A DNA stretch of 64,000 bases from Streptomyces vilmorinianum (GTDB lineage: Bacteria > Actinomycetota > Actinomycetes > Streptomycetales > Streptomycetaceae): contig NZ_CP040244.1 of NCBI RefSeq assembly GCF_005517195.1, forward strand, positions 810,501 to 874,500, read 5' to 3'. Below, one piece after another: positions 41,524-50,997 of this stretch; position 1 is the first letter of the stretch, and each line of letters starts with the position of its first letter. The position numbers and the translations under genes are program-made. The notes under the pieces were generated by a model, which was given only the letters and a program-made list of their open reading frames with translations, ran no database searches and had not been told where the DNA came from.

Positions 41524-44093
41524 CCGTCCTCAAGACCTCGCTGCGCAACTTCTTCGCGCACAAGGGCCGCATGGCGCTCTCCGCCGTCGCCGTCCTGCTC
41601 TCCGTGGCGTTCGTGAGCGGCACGCTCGTGTTCACGGACACCATGAACACCACCTTCGACAAGCTCTTCGCGTCGACGGCCTCCGACGTCACCCTCAGCC
41701 CCAAGGACGCGGCGGTCGACGACGAGACGCCGCAGAGCGGCCGCCCCGAGACCCTGCCCGCCTCCCTCGTCGACCAGGTCCGCAAGGCCGAGGGCGTCAA
41801 GGACGCCCAGGGCTCGGTCATCTCGCTGAGCGTCACCGTCGTCGACTCCGGCGACAAGAACGTCGGGCCCACCAGCGGCGCCCCGACGATCGCCGTCAAC
41901 TGGGGCCCCAACGAGCTGCGTTCGGTGGACATCACCTCCGGCCACGAGCCGCGCGGGCCCACCGAGATGATGGTCGACGCCGGCACCGCCGAGAAGCACA
42001 AGCTGAAGATCGGCGACGAGCTGCGCACCATCGCCGTCACCGGTGACTTCACGGCCCGGATCTCCGGCATCGTCGAGTTCAAGGTCACCAACCCCGGTGC
42101 CACCGTCGTCTACTTCGACCTCGCCACGGCGCAGCGTGAACTCCTCGGCAAGGAAGGCCTGTTCACCCAGATCACGGCCGACGCCGCCCCCGGGGTCAGC
42201 GACGAGACGCTCAAGAGCAACATCGCCGCGACGGTCGGCGGCGGCTACACGCTGCAGACCGCGGCCGAGGTCGCCGACGCGGGCCGCGAGGACGTCGCGG
42301 GCTTCCTCGACGTCATGAAGTACGCGATGCTCGGCTTCGCCGGAATCGCCTTCCTCGTCGGCATCTTCCTCATCGTCAACACCTTCTCCATGCTGGTCGC
42401 CCAGCGCACCCGCGAGATCGGCCTCATGCGGGCCATCGGCTCCAGCCGCAAGCAGGTCAACCGCTCCGTCCTCGTCGAGGCGCTGCTCCTCGGCGTCGTC
42501 GGCTCGATCGCCGGTGTCGCGGCGGGCGTCGGACTCGCGATCGGCCTGATGGAGCTCATGGGCTCCATGGGCATGGAACTGTCCACCGAGGACCTGACCG
42601 TCAAGTGGACGACCCCGGCCGTCGGCCTCCTCCTCGGCATCGTCGTCACCGTCCTCGCCGCCTACATCCCGGCCCGCCGGGCCGGCAAGGTCTCCCCGAT
42701 GGCCGCCCTGCGCGACGCCGGGACCCCGGCCGACGGCAAGGCGGGCCTGGTACGGGCCGGGCTCGGCCTGGCCCTCACGGCGGGCGGCGCCGCCGCGCTG
42801 TGGACGGCGACCCAGGCGGAGAAGGCAGGCACCGGGTCCCTCTGGCTCGGCCTCGGCGTCGTCCTCTCCCTCATCGGCTTCATCGTCGTCGGACCGCTGC
42901 TCGCGGGCGGGGTCGTCCGGGTCCTCGGCGCCGTCGTCCTGCGGATCTTCGGCCCGGTCGGGCGGATGGCCGAGCGCAACGCGCTGCGCAACCCGCGCCG
43001 TACGGGCGCCACCGGCGCCGCCCTGATGATCGGCCTCGCGCTCGTCGCCTGCCTCTCGGTGGTCGGCTCGTCGATGGTCGCCTCGGCCACCGAGGAGCTG
43101 GACCGCTCGGTCGGCGCGGACTTCATCGTCCGGTCCACCAACGGGCAGCCGGTCATGCCGCAGGCCCAGGCGGCCCTGGAGAAGACCCCGGGCCTGGACC
43201 ACGTCACCGAGTACAAGTGGGTCGAGGCGAAGATCACCGACCCACGGGGCAAGACCGTGGACAAGGGCGTGGTCGCCGCCGACCCGACCTACGCGAAGGA
43301 CCTGCGCCGCGACACGACCGCCGGCACGCTCCTGGACGCGTACGGCACGAACGCGATGTCGGTGGGCAGCGACTACGCGAGCGAGCACGGAGTGAAGGTC
43401 GGCGACGAGCTGACCGTCGCCTTCAAGGGCGGCGAGAGCGCGAAGCTCAGGATCGCGGCGATCACCTCGGACGAGAACAACGTCGACAAGGGGGTGATGT
43501 ACACCAACATCACCACCGCGGAGCGCTACCTCCCTGCCGAGAAGATGCCCAAGAGCGTGATCATGTTCGCGACCGCCGAGGACGGCAAGGAGGCGGAGGC
43601 GTACGCGGCCCTGAAGTCGTCGCTCGCCGCCTACCCGCAGTACAAGGTGAGCAACCAGGCCGACTACAAGCAGGACCTGAAGGACCAGGTCGGCCAGCTC
43701 CTGAACATCGTGTACGGGCTCCTCGCCCTGGCGATCATCGTCGCCGTGCTCGGCGTGGTGAACACGCTCGCGCTGTCGGTGGTCGAGCGGACCCGGGAGA
43801 TCGGCCTGATGCGCGCCATCGGCCTCTCGCGCCGCCAGCTGCGCCGCATGATCCGCCTGGAGTCGGTGGTCATCGCCCTCTTCGGCGCCCTCCTGGGCCT
43901 CGCCCTGGGCATGGGCTGGGGCACGGCGGCCCAGAAGCTCCTGGCCCTGGAGGGCCTGGGGGTCCTGGAGATCCCGTGGCCGACGATCCTGACGGTCTTC
44001 GTCGGCTCGGCGTTCGTGGGCCTGTTCGCGGCCCTGATCCCGGCGTTCCGCGCGGGCCGGATGAACGTCCTGAACGCGATCGCGACCGAGTAG
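41520..44093 (+). CDS. FtsX-type ABC transporter permease (duplicated)
   Basis: An 857-residue permease with two FtsX domains. It starts with a helix (GRMALSAVAVLLSVAFVSGTL) and a MacB-type periplasmic core domain. Three helices with the conserved cytoplasmic motif RTREIGLMRAIGSSRKQV follow. A second unit has the same signature near the C-terminus (ERTREIGLMRAIGLSRRQL). This double architecture, with two large external domains, is the standard actinobacterial form. The ATG is inside the stop of the ATPase gene. A strong 18-bp hairpin closes the operon. Substrate unknown. Confidence 0.93.
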   Translation: MTVLKTSLRNFFAHKGRMALSAVAVLLSVAFVSGTLVFTDTMNTTFDKLFASTASDVTLSPKDAAVDDETPQSGRPETLPASLVDQVRKAEGVKDAQGSVISLSVTVVDSGDKNVGPTSGAPTIAVNWGPNELRSVDITSGHEPRGPTEMMVDAGTAEKHKLKIGDELRTIAVTGDFTARISGIVEFKVTNPGATVVYFDLATAQRELLGKEGLFTQITADAAPGVSDETLKSNIAATVGGGYTLQTAAEVADAGREDVAGFLDVMKYAMLGFAGIAFLVGIFLIVNTFSMLVAQRTREIGLMRAIGSSRKQVNRSVLVEALLLGVVGSIAGVAAGVGLAIGLMELMGSMGMELSTEDLTVKWTTPAVGLLLGIVVTVLAAYIPARRAGKVSPMAALRDAGTPADGKAGLVRAGLGLALTAGGAAALWTATQAEKAGTGSLWLGLGVVLSLIGFIVVGPLLAGGVVRVLGAVVLRIFGPVGRMAERNALRNPRRTGATGAALMIGLALVACLSVVGSSMVASATEELDRSVGADFIVRSTNGQPVMPQAQAALEKTPGLDHVTEYKWVEAKITDPRGKTVDKGVVAADPTYAKDLRRDTTAGTLLDAYGTNAMSVGSDYASEHGVKVGDELTVAFKGGESAKLRIAAITSDENNVDKGVMYTNITTAERYLPAEKMPKSVIMFATAEDGKEAEAYAALKSSLAAYPQYKVSNQADYKQDLKDQVGQLLNIVYGLLALAIIVAVLGVVNTLALSVVERTREIGLMRAIGLSRRQLRRMIRLESVVIALFGALLGLALGMGWGTAAQKLLALEGLGVLEIPWPTILTVFVGSAFVGLFAALIPAFRAGRMNVLNAIATE

Positions 44094-44115
44094 CGGCGCG
44101 GAGTCACGGGGGTAC

Positions 44116-44153
44116 GGCCCCGGTCCGGCATCGCCCGATGCCGGACCGGGGCC
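44116..44153 (+). terminator. Terminator after the ABC operon
   Basis: Perfect 18-bp inverted repeat (44116-44133 with 44136-44153), with only 2 bases between the arms, so the effective loop is 4-6 bases. It begins 22 bases after the permease stop. No U-tract. Confidence 0.8.
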
Positions 44154-44319
44154 GCCGCGCGTGCGTCTGTCAACCGGTGTCGCGCGCGTCCCACCCGCCG
44201 CCGCGGGTTTTCGGGCGCGGCTCCCGGCGGGGCGTCGTAGGGTGGGACTACCCCCGGCCCGTGAGACGTGTCGGGCTGTTCGCGTTGCCCACCCCCCGTA
44301 ACCCCCGGGATGGAAGTCC

Positions 44320-47300
44320 ATGAGTTTGCACGGTCTGCTTGATGTAGTCGTCAAGGACGCGGCCCTCGCCGAGGCGGTGAAGGCCGCGGCGGACGGCAAC
44401 CGCATGCATGTGGACCTGGTCGGGCCCCCGGCCGCGCGCCCCTTCGCCATCGCCGGGCTCGCGCGGGAGGCCGGGCGGCCCGTGCTCGCCGTCACCGCGA
44501 CCGGGCGGGAGGCCGAGGACCTGGCCGCCGCGCTGCGCAGCCTCCTCGACCCGGACACGGTCGTCGACTACCCCTCCTGGGAGACCCTGCCGCACGAGCG
44601 GCTCTCGCCCCGCTCCGACACCGTCGGCCGCCGCCTCGCCGTGCTGCGCCGCCTCGCGCACCCCTCCGCCGACGACCCGTCCGCCGGCCCGGTGTCCGTC
44701 GTCGTCGCGCCCGTACGGTCGGTGCTCCAGCCGCAGGTCAAGGGGCTCGGAGACCTGGAGCCCGTCGCCCTGCGCACCGGGCAGACGGCGGACCTGAACG
44801 AGATCGTGGAGGGCCTCGCGGCCGCCGCGTACTCCCGGGTGGAGCTGGTCGAGAAGCGCGGCGAGTTCGCCGTGCGCGGCGGCATCCTGGACGTCTTCCC
44901 GCCGACCGAGGAGCACCCGCTCCGGATCGAGTTCTGGGGCGACGACGTCGAGGAGATCCGTTACTTCAAGGTCGCCGACCAGCGCTCCCTGGAGGTCGCC
45001 GAGCACGGCCTGTGGGCCCCGCCCTGCCGTGAGCTGCTCCTCACCGAGGACGTGAAGCAGCGGGCCGCCGCCCTCGCGGAGCTCCACCCCGAGCTGGGCG
45101 AGCTTCTCGGCAAGATCGCCGAGGGGATCGCGGTCGAGGGCATGGAGTCCCTCGCCCCGGTCCTCGTCGACGACATGGAGCTGCTGCTCGACGTGCTGCC
45201 CAAGGGCTCCATGACGATGGTCTGCGACCCCGAGCGGGTCCGGACGAGGGCGGCGGACCTCGTCGCGACGAGTCACGAGTTCCTGCAGGCGTCCTGGGCG
45301 GCCACCGCGGGTGGCGGCGAGGCCCCGATCGACGTCGGCGCGGCCTCCCTGTGGGGGATCGCGGACGTACGGGACCGGGCGCGCGAGCTCGGCATGATGT
45401 GGTGGTCGGTCTCGCCGTTCGCCGCGGACGAGAGCGCGGACGACTCCGACGCGGACACGATGAAGCTCGGGATGCACGCCCCGGAGACGTACCGCGGCGA
45501 CACCGCCCGCGCGCTCGCCGACACCAAGGGCTGGCTCGCCGACGGCTGGCGCACGGTCTACGTCACCGAGGCGCACGGCCCGGCGGCCCGCACGGTCGAG
45601 GTCCTCGGTGGCGAGGGCATCGCGGCCCGCCTCGACGCCGACCTGGCCGAGATCTCCCCGTCCGTCGTCCATGTGGCGACGGGCTCGATCGACTACGGCT
45701 TCGTCGACCCGGCCCTCAAGCTCGCCGTCCTCACCGAGACCGACCTGTCCGGCCAGAAGGCGGCCGGCAAGGACGGCCGGCGGATGCCGGCCAAGCGCCG
45801 CAAGACCATCGACCCGCTGACCCTGGAGGTCGGCGACTACATCGTGCACGAGCAGCACGGTGTCGGCCGCTACATCGAGATGGTCCAGCGGACCGTCCAG
45901 GGCGCCACCCGCGAGTACCTCCTCGTCGAGTACGCCCCCGCCAAGCGCGGCCAGCCCGGCGACCGGCTGTACATCCCCACCGACCAGCTGGAGCAGGTCA
46001 CCAAGTACGTGGGCGGCGAGGCGCCGACCCTGCACCGGCTCGGCGGCGCGGACTGGACGAAGACCAAGGCGCGCGCGAAGAAGGCGGTCAAGGAGATCGC
46101 CGCCGACCTGATCAAGCTGTACTCCGCCCGGATGGCGGCGCCCGGCCACGCCTTCGGCCCCGACACCCCCTGGCAGCGGGAGCTGGAGGACGCCTTCCCG
46201 TACGCGGAGACGCCCGACCAGCTGTCCACCATCGCCGAGGTGAAGGAGGACATGGAGAAGACGGTCCCCATGGACCGCCTGATCTGCGGCGACGTCGGCT
46301 ACGGCAAGACGGAGATCGCGGTCCGCGCCGCGTTCAAGGCGGTCCAGGACGGCAAGCAGGTCGCCGTTCTCGTACCGACGACGCTCCTCGTGCAGCAGCA
46401 CTTCGGGACGTTCTCGGAGCGGTACTCGCAGTTCCCCGTCGTCACCCGCGCGCTCTCCCGTTTCCAGACGGAGAGCGAGTCGAAGGCGACGATGGAGGGC
46501 CTGCGGGACGGCTCGGTCGACATCGTCATCGGCACGCACCGCCTGTTCTCGTCCGAGACGAAGTTCAAGGACCTCGGTCTGGTCATCGTCGACGAGGAGC
46601 AGCGCTTCGGTGTCGAGCACAAGGAGCAGCTGAAGAAGCTGCGGGCCGACGTCGACGTCCTGACGATGTCCGCGACCCCCATCCCCCGTACGCTCGAGAT
46701 GGCGGTCACCGGCATCCGCGAGATGTCGACGATCACCACCCCGCCGGAGGAGCGGCACCCCGTCCTCACCTTCGTCGGCCCGTACGAGGAGAAGCAGATC
46801 GGCGCGGCCGTACGCCGTGAACTCCTGCGCGAGGGCCAGGTCTTCTACATCCACAACCGCGTCGAGTCGATCGACCGGGCGGCGGCCCGGCTGCGGGAGA
46901 TCGTCCCGGAGGCGCGGATCGCGACCGCTCACGGTCAGATGGGCGAGAGCGCCCTGGAGCAGGTCGTCGTCGACTTCTGGGAGAAGAAGTTCGACGTGCT
47001 CGTCTCGACGACGATCGTCGAGTCCGGCATCGACATCTCCAACGCCAACACGCTGATCGTGGAGCGTGGCGACAACTTCGGCCTGTCGCAGCTGCACCAG
47101 CTGCGCGGCCGCGTCGGCCGGGGGCGGGAGAGGGGCTACGCCTACTTCCTCTACCCGCCGGAGAAGCCGCTCACCGAGACCGCCCACGAGCGGCTCGCGA
47201 CGATCGCCCAGCACACCGAGATGGGCGCGGGCATGTACGTGGCCATGAAGGACCTGGAGATCCGCGGCGCGGGCAACCTGCTCGGCGGCGAGCAGTCCGG

Positions 47301-47859
47301 CCACATCGCGGGCGTCGGGTTCGACCTGTACGTACGGATGGTGGGCGAGGCGGTCGCCGACTACCGCGCCTCCCTGGAGGGCGGTGTCGAGGAGGAGCCG
47401 CCCCTGGAGGTCAAGATCGAGCTCCCGGTCGACGCCCATGTCCCCCACGACTACGCGCCGGGCGAGCGGCTGCGTCTCCAGGCGTACCGCGCGATCGCCT
47501 CGGCGAACACGGAGGAGGACATCAAGGCGGTACGGGAGGAGCTCACCGACCGCTACGGCAAGCTCCCCGAGCCGGTCGAGAACCTGCTCCTGGTCGCCGG
47601 TCTGCGGATGCTGGCCCGCGCCTGCGGCGTCGGCGAGATCGTCCTCCAGGGCCCGAACATCCGCTTCGCGCCGGTGGAGTTGCGCGAGTCGCAGGAGCTG
47701 CGCCTGAAGCGCCTGTACCCGCGCACGGTCGTCAAGCCGGCCGTCCACCAGATCCTGGTGCCGCGCCCGACGAGCGGGAAGATCGGCGGGAAGCCGGTGG
47801 TGGGGCGCGAACTGCTGGCGTGGACGGGGGAGTTCCTGACCACGATCCTGGGCTCGTAG
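44320..47859 (+). CDS. mfd: Transcription-repair coupling factor
   Basis: A 1179-residue DNA translocase that removes RNA polymerase stalled at lesions and recruits UvrA. The order is a UvrB-like N-terminal module, then the RNA-polymerase-interacting domain near residue 500 (EVGDYIVHEQHGVGRYIEM). The RecG-like translocase has Walker A GDVGYGKTE (Lys663) and DEEQ box Asp758-Glu-Glu-Gln761. Helicase motif III is MSATPIPRTLEMA, with ESGIDISNANTLI and QLRGRVGRG further on. The C-terminal TRCF domain (YRASLEGGVEEEPP onward) completes it. The length is normal. ATG 44320 opens the frame. It has its own transcription unit, separated from the upstream ABC genes by a strong terminator. Confidence 0.97.
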   Translation: MSLHGLLDVVVKDAALAEAVKAAADGNRMHVDLVGPPAARPFAIAGLAREAGRPVLAVTATGREAEDLAAALRSLLDPDTVVDYPSWETLPHERLSPRSDTVGRRLAVLRRLAHPSADDPSAGPVSVVVAPVRSVLQPQVKGLGDLEPVALRTGQTADLNEIVEGLAAAAYSRVELVEKRGEFAVRGGILDVFPPTEEHPLRIEFWGDDVEEIRYFKVADQRSLEVAEHGLWAPPCRELLLTEDVKQRAAALAELHPELGELLGKIAEGIAVEGMESLAPVLVDDMELLLDVLPKGSMTMVCDPERVRTRAADLVATSHEFLQASWAATAGGGEAPIDVGAASLWGIADVRDRARELGMMWWSVSPFAADESADDSDADTMKLGMHAPETYRGDTARALADTKGWLADGWRTVYVTEAHGPAARTVEVLGGEGIAARLDADLAEISPSVVHVATGSIDYGFVDPALKLAVLTETDLSGQKAAGKDGRRMPAKRRKTIDPLTLEVGDYIVHEQHGVGRYIEMVQRTVQGATREYLLVEYAPAKRGQPGDRLYIPTDQLEQVTKYVGGEAPTLHRLGGADWTKTKARAKKAVKEIAADLIKLYSARMAAPGHAFGPDTPWQRELEDAFPYAETPDQLSTIAEVKEDMEKTVPMDRLICGDVGYGKTEIAVRAAFKAVQDGKQVAVLVPTTLLVQQHFGTFSERYSQFPVVTRALSRFQTESESKATMEGLRDGSVDIVIGTHRLFSSETKFKDLGLVIVDEEQRFGVEHKEQLKKLRADVDVLTMSATPIPRTLEMAVTGIREMSTITTPPEERHPVLTFVGPYEEKQIGAAVRRELLREGQVFYIHNRVESIDRAAARLREIVPEARIATAHGQMGESALEQVVVDFWEKKFDVLVSTTIVESGIDISNANTLIVERGDNFGLSQLHQLRGRVGRGRERGYAYFLYPPEKPLTETAHERLATIAQHTEMGAGMYVAMKDLEIRGAGNLLGGEQSGHIAGVGFDLYVRMVGEAVADYRASLEGGVEEEPPLEVKIELPVDAHVPHDYAPGERLRLQAYRAIASANTEEDIKAVREELTDRYGKLPEPVENLLLVAGLRMLARACGVGEIVLQGPNIRFAPVELRESQELRLKRLYPRTVVKPAVHQILVPRPTSGKIGGKPVVGRELLAWTGEFLTTILGS

Positions 47860-47900
47860 ACGAGGGTTGCCAGGGTTCCGGGGGCCGGGGGCTGGGGTCC

Positions 47901-47965
47901 GGGGTCCGGGTCCGAGTACGGGTCCGAGTACGGGTCCGGGTCCGGGTACGGGTCCGGGGTCCGGG
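47901..47965. repeat. Short tandem repeat tract GGGTCCG/AGTAC downstream of mfd
   Basis: Tandem units of GGGTCCGAGTAC (47908-47919, 47920-47931) are embedded in a run of GGGTCCG and GGGTACG variants. This is a minisatellite-like tract between the mfd stop and its terminator, non-coding, with probable length variation between strains. Confidence 0.75.
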
Positions 47966-47974
47966 GGCCGAGTT

Positions 47975-48006
47975 CCGGGGGCCGGCCGCGCTCGGCCGGC
48001 CCCCGG
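47975..48006. terminator. Bidirectional terminator, mfd / SGNH hydrolase
   Basis: Perfect 14-bp stem (47975-47988 with 47993-48006) with loop CGCT, between convergent genes. Confidence 0.82.
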
Positions 48007-48014
48007 AGGTCCCG

Positions 48015-49337
48015 TCAGAGCGCGTCGAGGTCGAGTGCCTCGGCCATGGCGCGGAAGCCCGCGTCGTTCGGGTGGAGACGGTCGCCCGAGTCGTACGCGG
48101 GGAGCAGCGCGTCGCGGTCCGTCGGGTCGGAGACCGCGCGGTCGAAGTCGACGACGGCGTCGTACGCGCCGGAGTCGCGGATCCACTCGTTGACCGCGTC
48201 CCGCTTGGCCTCGTTGGCCGGGGTGTCGTAGAACGAGCCCTTGATCGGGGTCAGCGTCGCGCCGACGATCTTGAGGCCCTTGGCGTGGGCCTGGCGGATC
48301 AGTGAGCGGTGGCCCTCGATGAGCTGCTCGACCGAGACCTCGGGGGTCGGTCCGCCCGGGAAGGACGGGCCGCTGCCTCCGATGTCGTTGATGCCTTCGA
48401 GGACGATGACCGTGCGCACGCCCGGCTCGGTGAGCACGTCCTTCTTGAAGCGCTCCACCCCCTTCTCGCCCGCCCAGGTCGTGTCGTTGGTGACCTGGTT
48501 GCCGCCGATGCCGTGGTTGAGGACGCTGCGCGGCCTGCCGGCGGCGGCGAAGCGTTCGGCCAGCTCGTCGGGGTAGCGGTTGTCGGCGCCGAGGCCCGAG
48601 CCGACGCCGTCGGTGATGGAGTCGCCGAAGGCCACGACGCCGTCCCGGCGCGCGGGCGCGCCGCCGCTCACCTCGACGCCGGACAGGAAGTACCAGGAGT
48701 GGCTGGACTCCTTGAACGCCGTCCCGTCCTGGTCGGAACGGTGGTCGCCGTCCGCCCGGTAGCTGGTGGCGGCGGAGAAGGTGTGGAAGGTGGCCGGCCC
48801 GGTGGGGGCGGCCAGGTAGAGGGTGACGGTCAGCGATTCCAGGGCCTCGACCCTGATCGGGACGCCGTCGCTGTACGCCGTCCCGCCGGCCGGGATCGTC
48901 ACGGACCGGCCGCCCTTGCCGAAGGACAGCTGCCGGACCGAACCGGGCTTCACGGAGGCGCCCTTGTCCGTGCGGGCGACGGTCGCGCCGGTGATGACCA
49001 GCGGGCCCGTGCCGTACCGGTTGGAGAGCTCGATACGGGCCTTGGTGCCGCCGGTGGTGACGCGGACGACCTGGCGGACCGTGTGGTTCGAGAAGCCCTG
49101 CTGGGACCAGTTGGGCCCGAAGGGCGCCGTCGGGTGCTGGACCGAGGTGGCCCAGGCGCCGCGCCACGCGCCGCCGCCGTGCTGCTCCGACGCCATCGCG
49201 CCGTCCGCGAGCGGGAGCGCCGTCAGGGCGGCCGCGCCTAAGAGTGCGACAGCCGTGTGTCGCGTGCGTCGCGTGCGTCGTATGGGCGTCGTGGAGGTCA
49301 CGGGGGCCAGGGGGGTCATGGGAGTCATAGGAGCCAT
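48015..49337 (-). CDS. Secreted SGNH/GDSL hydrolase
   Basis: A 440-residue exported esterase. An unusually long basic N-region (PIRRTRRTRHT) precedes the signal helix (AVALLGAAALTALPLADGAMA). A beta-rich N-terminal domain (residues about 60-200) with RVTTGGTKARIELSNRYG follows. The SGNH domain has the block I Ser in VAFGDSITDGVG, block II Gly in NHGIGGNQV, block III Asn in LEGINDIGG and block V Asp/His in DRLHPNDAG. Substrates of this family are acyl or acetyl esters of polysaccharides or lipids. ATG 49337 is preferred; several Met-Thr-Pro repeats at the start make the exact codon uncertain. The gene is followed on the minus strand by the shared mfd terminator and preceded by a tetR gene 29 bases upstream. 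Confidence 0.92.
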   Translation of the reverse strand: MAPMTPMTPLAPVTSTTPIRRTRRTRHTAVALLGAAALTALPLADGAMASEQHGGGAWRGAWATSVQHPTAPFGPNWSQQGFSNHTVRQVVRVTTGGTKARIELSNRYGTGPLVITGATVARTDKGASVKPGSVRQLSFGKGGRSVTIPAGGTAYSDGVPIRVEALESLTVTLYLAAPTGPATFHTFSAATSYRADGDHRSDQDGTAFKESSHSWYFLSGVEVSGGAPARRDGVVAFGDSITDGVGSGLGADNRYPDELAERFAAAGRPRSVLNHGIGGNQVTNDTTWAGEKGVERFKKDVLTEPGVRTVIVLEGINDIGGSGPSFPGGPTPEVSVEQLIEGHRSLIRQAHAKGLKIVGATLTPIKGSFYDTPANEAKRDAVNEWIRDSGAYDAVVDFDRAVSDPTDRDALLPAYDSGDRLHPNDAGFRAMAEALDLDAL

Positions 49338-49366
49338 GCACGTGGTCAAGCGCGGACCGACTCCGG

Positions 49367-49954
49367 CTATTCCCCGGGCGCTTGGGGACCGCCGGCCGCG
49401 AACAGCAGCCCCGCGAGCGTGCGGAAGACCTCCTCGGGGTCCCGGTCGCCGACCGGGCCCGCGAGGTTGTGGCTGAGCAGCAGCGTCGCGAAGCCGTGGG
49501 CCAGGGACCAGGCCGCGACGCCCGCGAGGCGCGGATCGGGACCGCGGCCGTCGGCGGACACGCCCGCGACGCCCGCCCGGAGCCGGTCGCCGGCGCGTTC
49601 CTTGGCGGCGAGCAGCTCCGGGTCGTCGGGCCGGTGCAGGTCCGGCTGGAACATCACCTGGAAGTGCGCCGGGTGCTCGGTGGCGAACCGTACGTACCGC
49701 ACCCCCGCGTCCTTCAGGTCCTTCGCCTCGCCGAGCGCCTGCGCCAGCAGGTCGAAGCCCTCGGTCGCGACGGCCGTCAGCAGGCCCGCCCGGTCCTTGA
49801 AGTGGTGGGCCGGGGCCGCGTGCGAGACGCCCGCGCGGCGGGCCAGGTCGCGCAGGCTCAGGGCGGAGGGGCCCTCGGTGGCGATGACGTCCAGGGCGGC
49901 GGTCAGCACCGCCTGCCGCAGGTCGCCGTGGTGGTAGGTGCGCCGGCTGCTCAT
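49367..49954 (-). CDS. TetR-family regulator
   Basis: A 195-residue TetR protein. The HTH region is YHHGDLRQAVLTAALDVI ... LSLRDLARRAGVSHAAPAHHF in order (residues about 7-50). The C-terminal domain contains FATEHPAHFQVMFQPDL, typical of the TetR_C WHG subgroup. It lies 29 bases upstream of the SGNH hydrolase on the same strand and is divergent from the SCO6745-like gene. The intergenic region has paired AATCTAG and TTGACA/TGTCAA motifs that may be its operator. The target is probably the divergent gene and itself; the ligand is unknown. Confidence 0.92.
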   Translation of the reverse strand: MSSRRTYHHGDLRQAVLTAALDVIATEGPSALSLRDLARRAGVSHAAPAHHFKDRAGLLTAVATEGFDLLAQALGEAKDLKDAGVRYVRFATEHPAHFQVMFQPDLHRPDDPELLAAKERAGDRLRAGVAGVSADGRGPDPRLAGVAAWSLAHGFATLLLSHNLAGPVGDRDPEEVFRTLAGLLFAAGGPQAPGE

Positions 49955-49972
49955 GAACAGCAGCCTACGCCG

Positions 49973-50024
49973 AATCTAGGCATTGACAAGTTCGAGGCCG
50001 CGAGGGCAATCTAGTCGGTGTCAA
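49973..50024. promoter_or_regulatory. Divergent promoter/operator region tetR - SCO6745-like gene
   Basis: AATCTAG occurs twice (49973-49979 and 50008-50014), and TTGACA (49983-49988) is mirrored by TGTCAA (50019-50024). TTGACA with an 18-base spacer to CAATCT (50007-50012) is a candidate plus-strand promoter, and TAGATT on the minus strand fits a -10 box. The repeats are good candidates for TetR binding. Confidence 0.45.
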
Positions 50025-50059
50025 GATGAGTGAGTGACGGAGCGACGGAGGAGACGGAC

Positions 50060-50923
50060 ATGGAGCCCGGACGCGTACGGCAGATGTGGCACCTGCTCGA
50101 ACCGCTGCACGCGGTTCTCTACTACGCCCCCGAGGCCTTCGACGAGGCCCTGGCGCTGGGCTACGACGTCAAGGAGCGCTGGCCCGGCTACTTCGCCTGG
50201 CGCGCCGCGCCCCTCGGCCCGGCCGGGGCCGAGCGGATCGGCTCCGCCTTCTACAGCTTCAGCCCGCAGATGGTGGCCCGGTACGTGCCGGAGGTCTGGC
50301 GGACGGCCGCGCCCGCCGACGTGCTCGACGCCCGGCTGCGCGCCGTCGACCTCGCCTATCGCTCCCTGCTCGGCGCCGAGACCGTCGACGGGCCCGAGCT
50401 CGCCGAGGCCGCCGCGCTCGCCCGGCGGGCCGCCGAGGCCGCCGTGACGGCCGGGCGCCCGCTCGCCGCCGCCAACGCCGAGCTGCCCTGGCCCGACGCC
50501 CCGCACCTGGTCCTCTGGCAGGCCGCGACGATCCTGCGCGAGCACCGCGGCGACGGGCACCTGGCCGCGCTCCTCGCCGCCGGACTGGACCCTGCCGAGT
50601 CGCTGGTCTCCTTCGCGGGGGTCGGGGCGGCCTCCGAGCAGACCTTCACGAGCCGCGGCTGGAGCGAGGCCGAGTGGGCCGCCGCCCGCGAACGCCTGGC
50701 CGCCCGCGGCCTGCTCGCCGCCGACGGCGCGGCCACCGAGGCCGGCCGCGCCCTGCGCGCGGAGGTGGAACTGCGTACGGACGTCCTGGCCGCCGGCCCC
50801 TGGGCCGCCCTCGGTCCCGAGGCCACCGCCCGCCTCGCCGAACTCCTCGGCGGGCCCTGGCTGACCGTCATCGGCTCCGGGCTGCTGCCGGGCGAGAACA
50901 CGCTGGGGATCGGGAAGATCTGA
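50060..50923 (+). CDS. SCO6745-like family protein
   Basis: A 287-residue soluble protein of the kind labelled SCO6745 family in Streptomyces. It is all-helical, opening ARG/WHLLEPLHAVLYYAPEAFDEAL-type sequence with Tyr and Phe-rich motifs (GYFAWRAAPLGPAG, SAFYSFSPQMVARYVPEVW). The latter half (SRGWSEAEWAAARERLAARGLLAADGAATEAG) resembles a winged-helix. No enzyme motifs are visible. ATG 50060 is chosen because GGAGGAGA lies five bases upstream; the frame is open from 50030. Divergent from tetR and probably its target. The function is unknown to me. Confidence 0.8.
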   Translation: MEPGRVRQMWHLLEPLHAVLYYAPEAFDEALALGYDVKERWPGYFAWRAAPLGPAGAERIGSAFYSFSPQMVARYVPEVWRTAAPADVLDARLRAVDLAYRSLLGAETVDGPELAEAAALARRAAEAAVTAGRPLAAANAELPWPDAPHLVLWQAATILREHRGDGHLAALLAAGLDPAESLVSFAGVGAASEQTFTSRGWSEAEWAAARERLAARGLLAADGAATEAGRALRAEVELRTDVLAAGPWAALGPEATARLAELLGGPWLTVIGSGLLPGENTLGIGKI

Positions 50924-50946
50924 CCGAACCGGCCTGGACACACCGA

Positions 50947-50979
50947 GGCCGCGGGGCGCCCTGGGGGCGCCCCGCGGCC
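50947..50979. terminator. Bidirectional terminator
   Basis: Perfect 15-bp stem (50947-50961 with 50965-50979) and 3-base loop between the convergent SCO6745-like and MT0933-like genes. Confidence 0.82.
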
Positions 50980-50997
50980 GGAGGCGTGTGGGGGTTG

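Noticed and set aside
47901..47965. Possible CRISPR array
   Set aside because: Units are 6-12 bp and contiguous without spacers; a simple tandem repeat.
44248..49341. Minus-strand open frame of about 1,700 codons opposite mfd
   Set aside because: Low-complexity Arg/Gly/Asp composition, and it crosses the terminators and the SGNH gene frame. mfd on the plus strand has all motifs.
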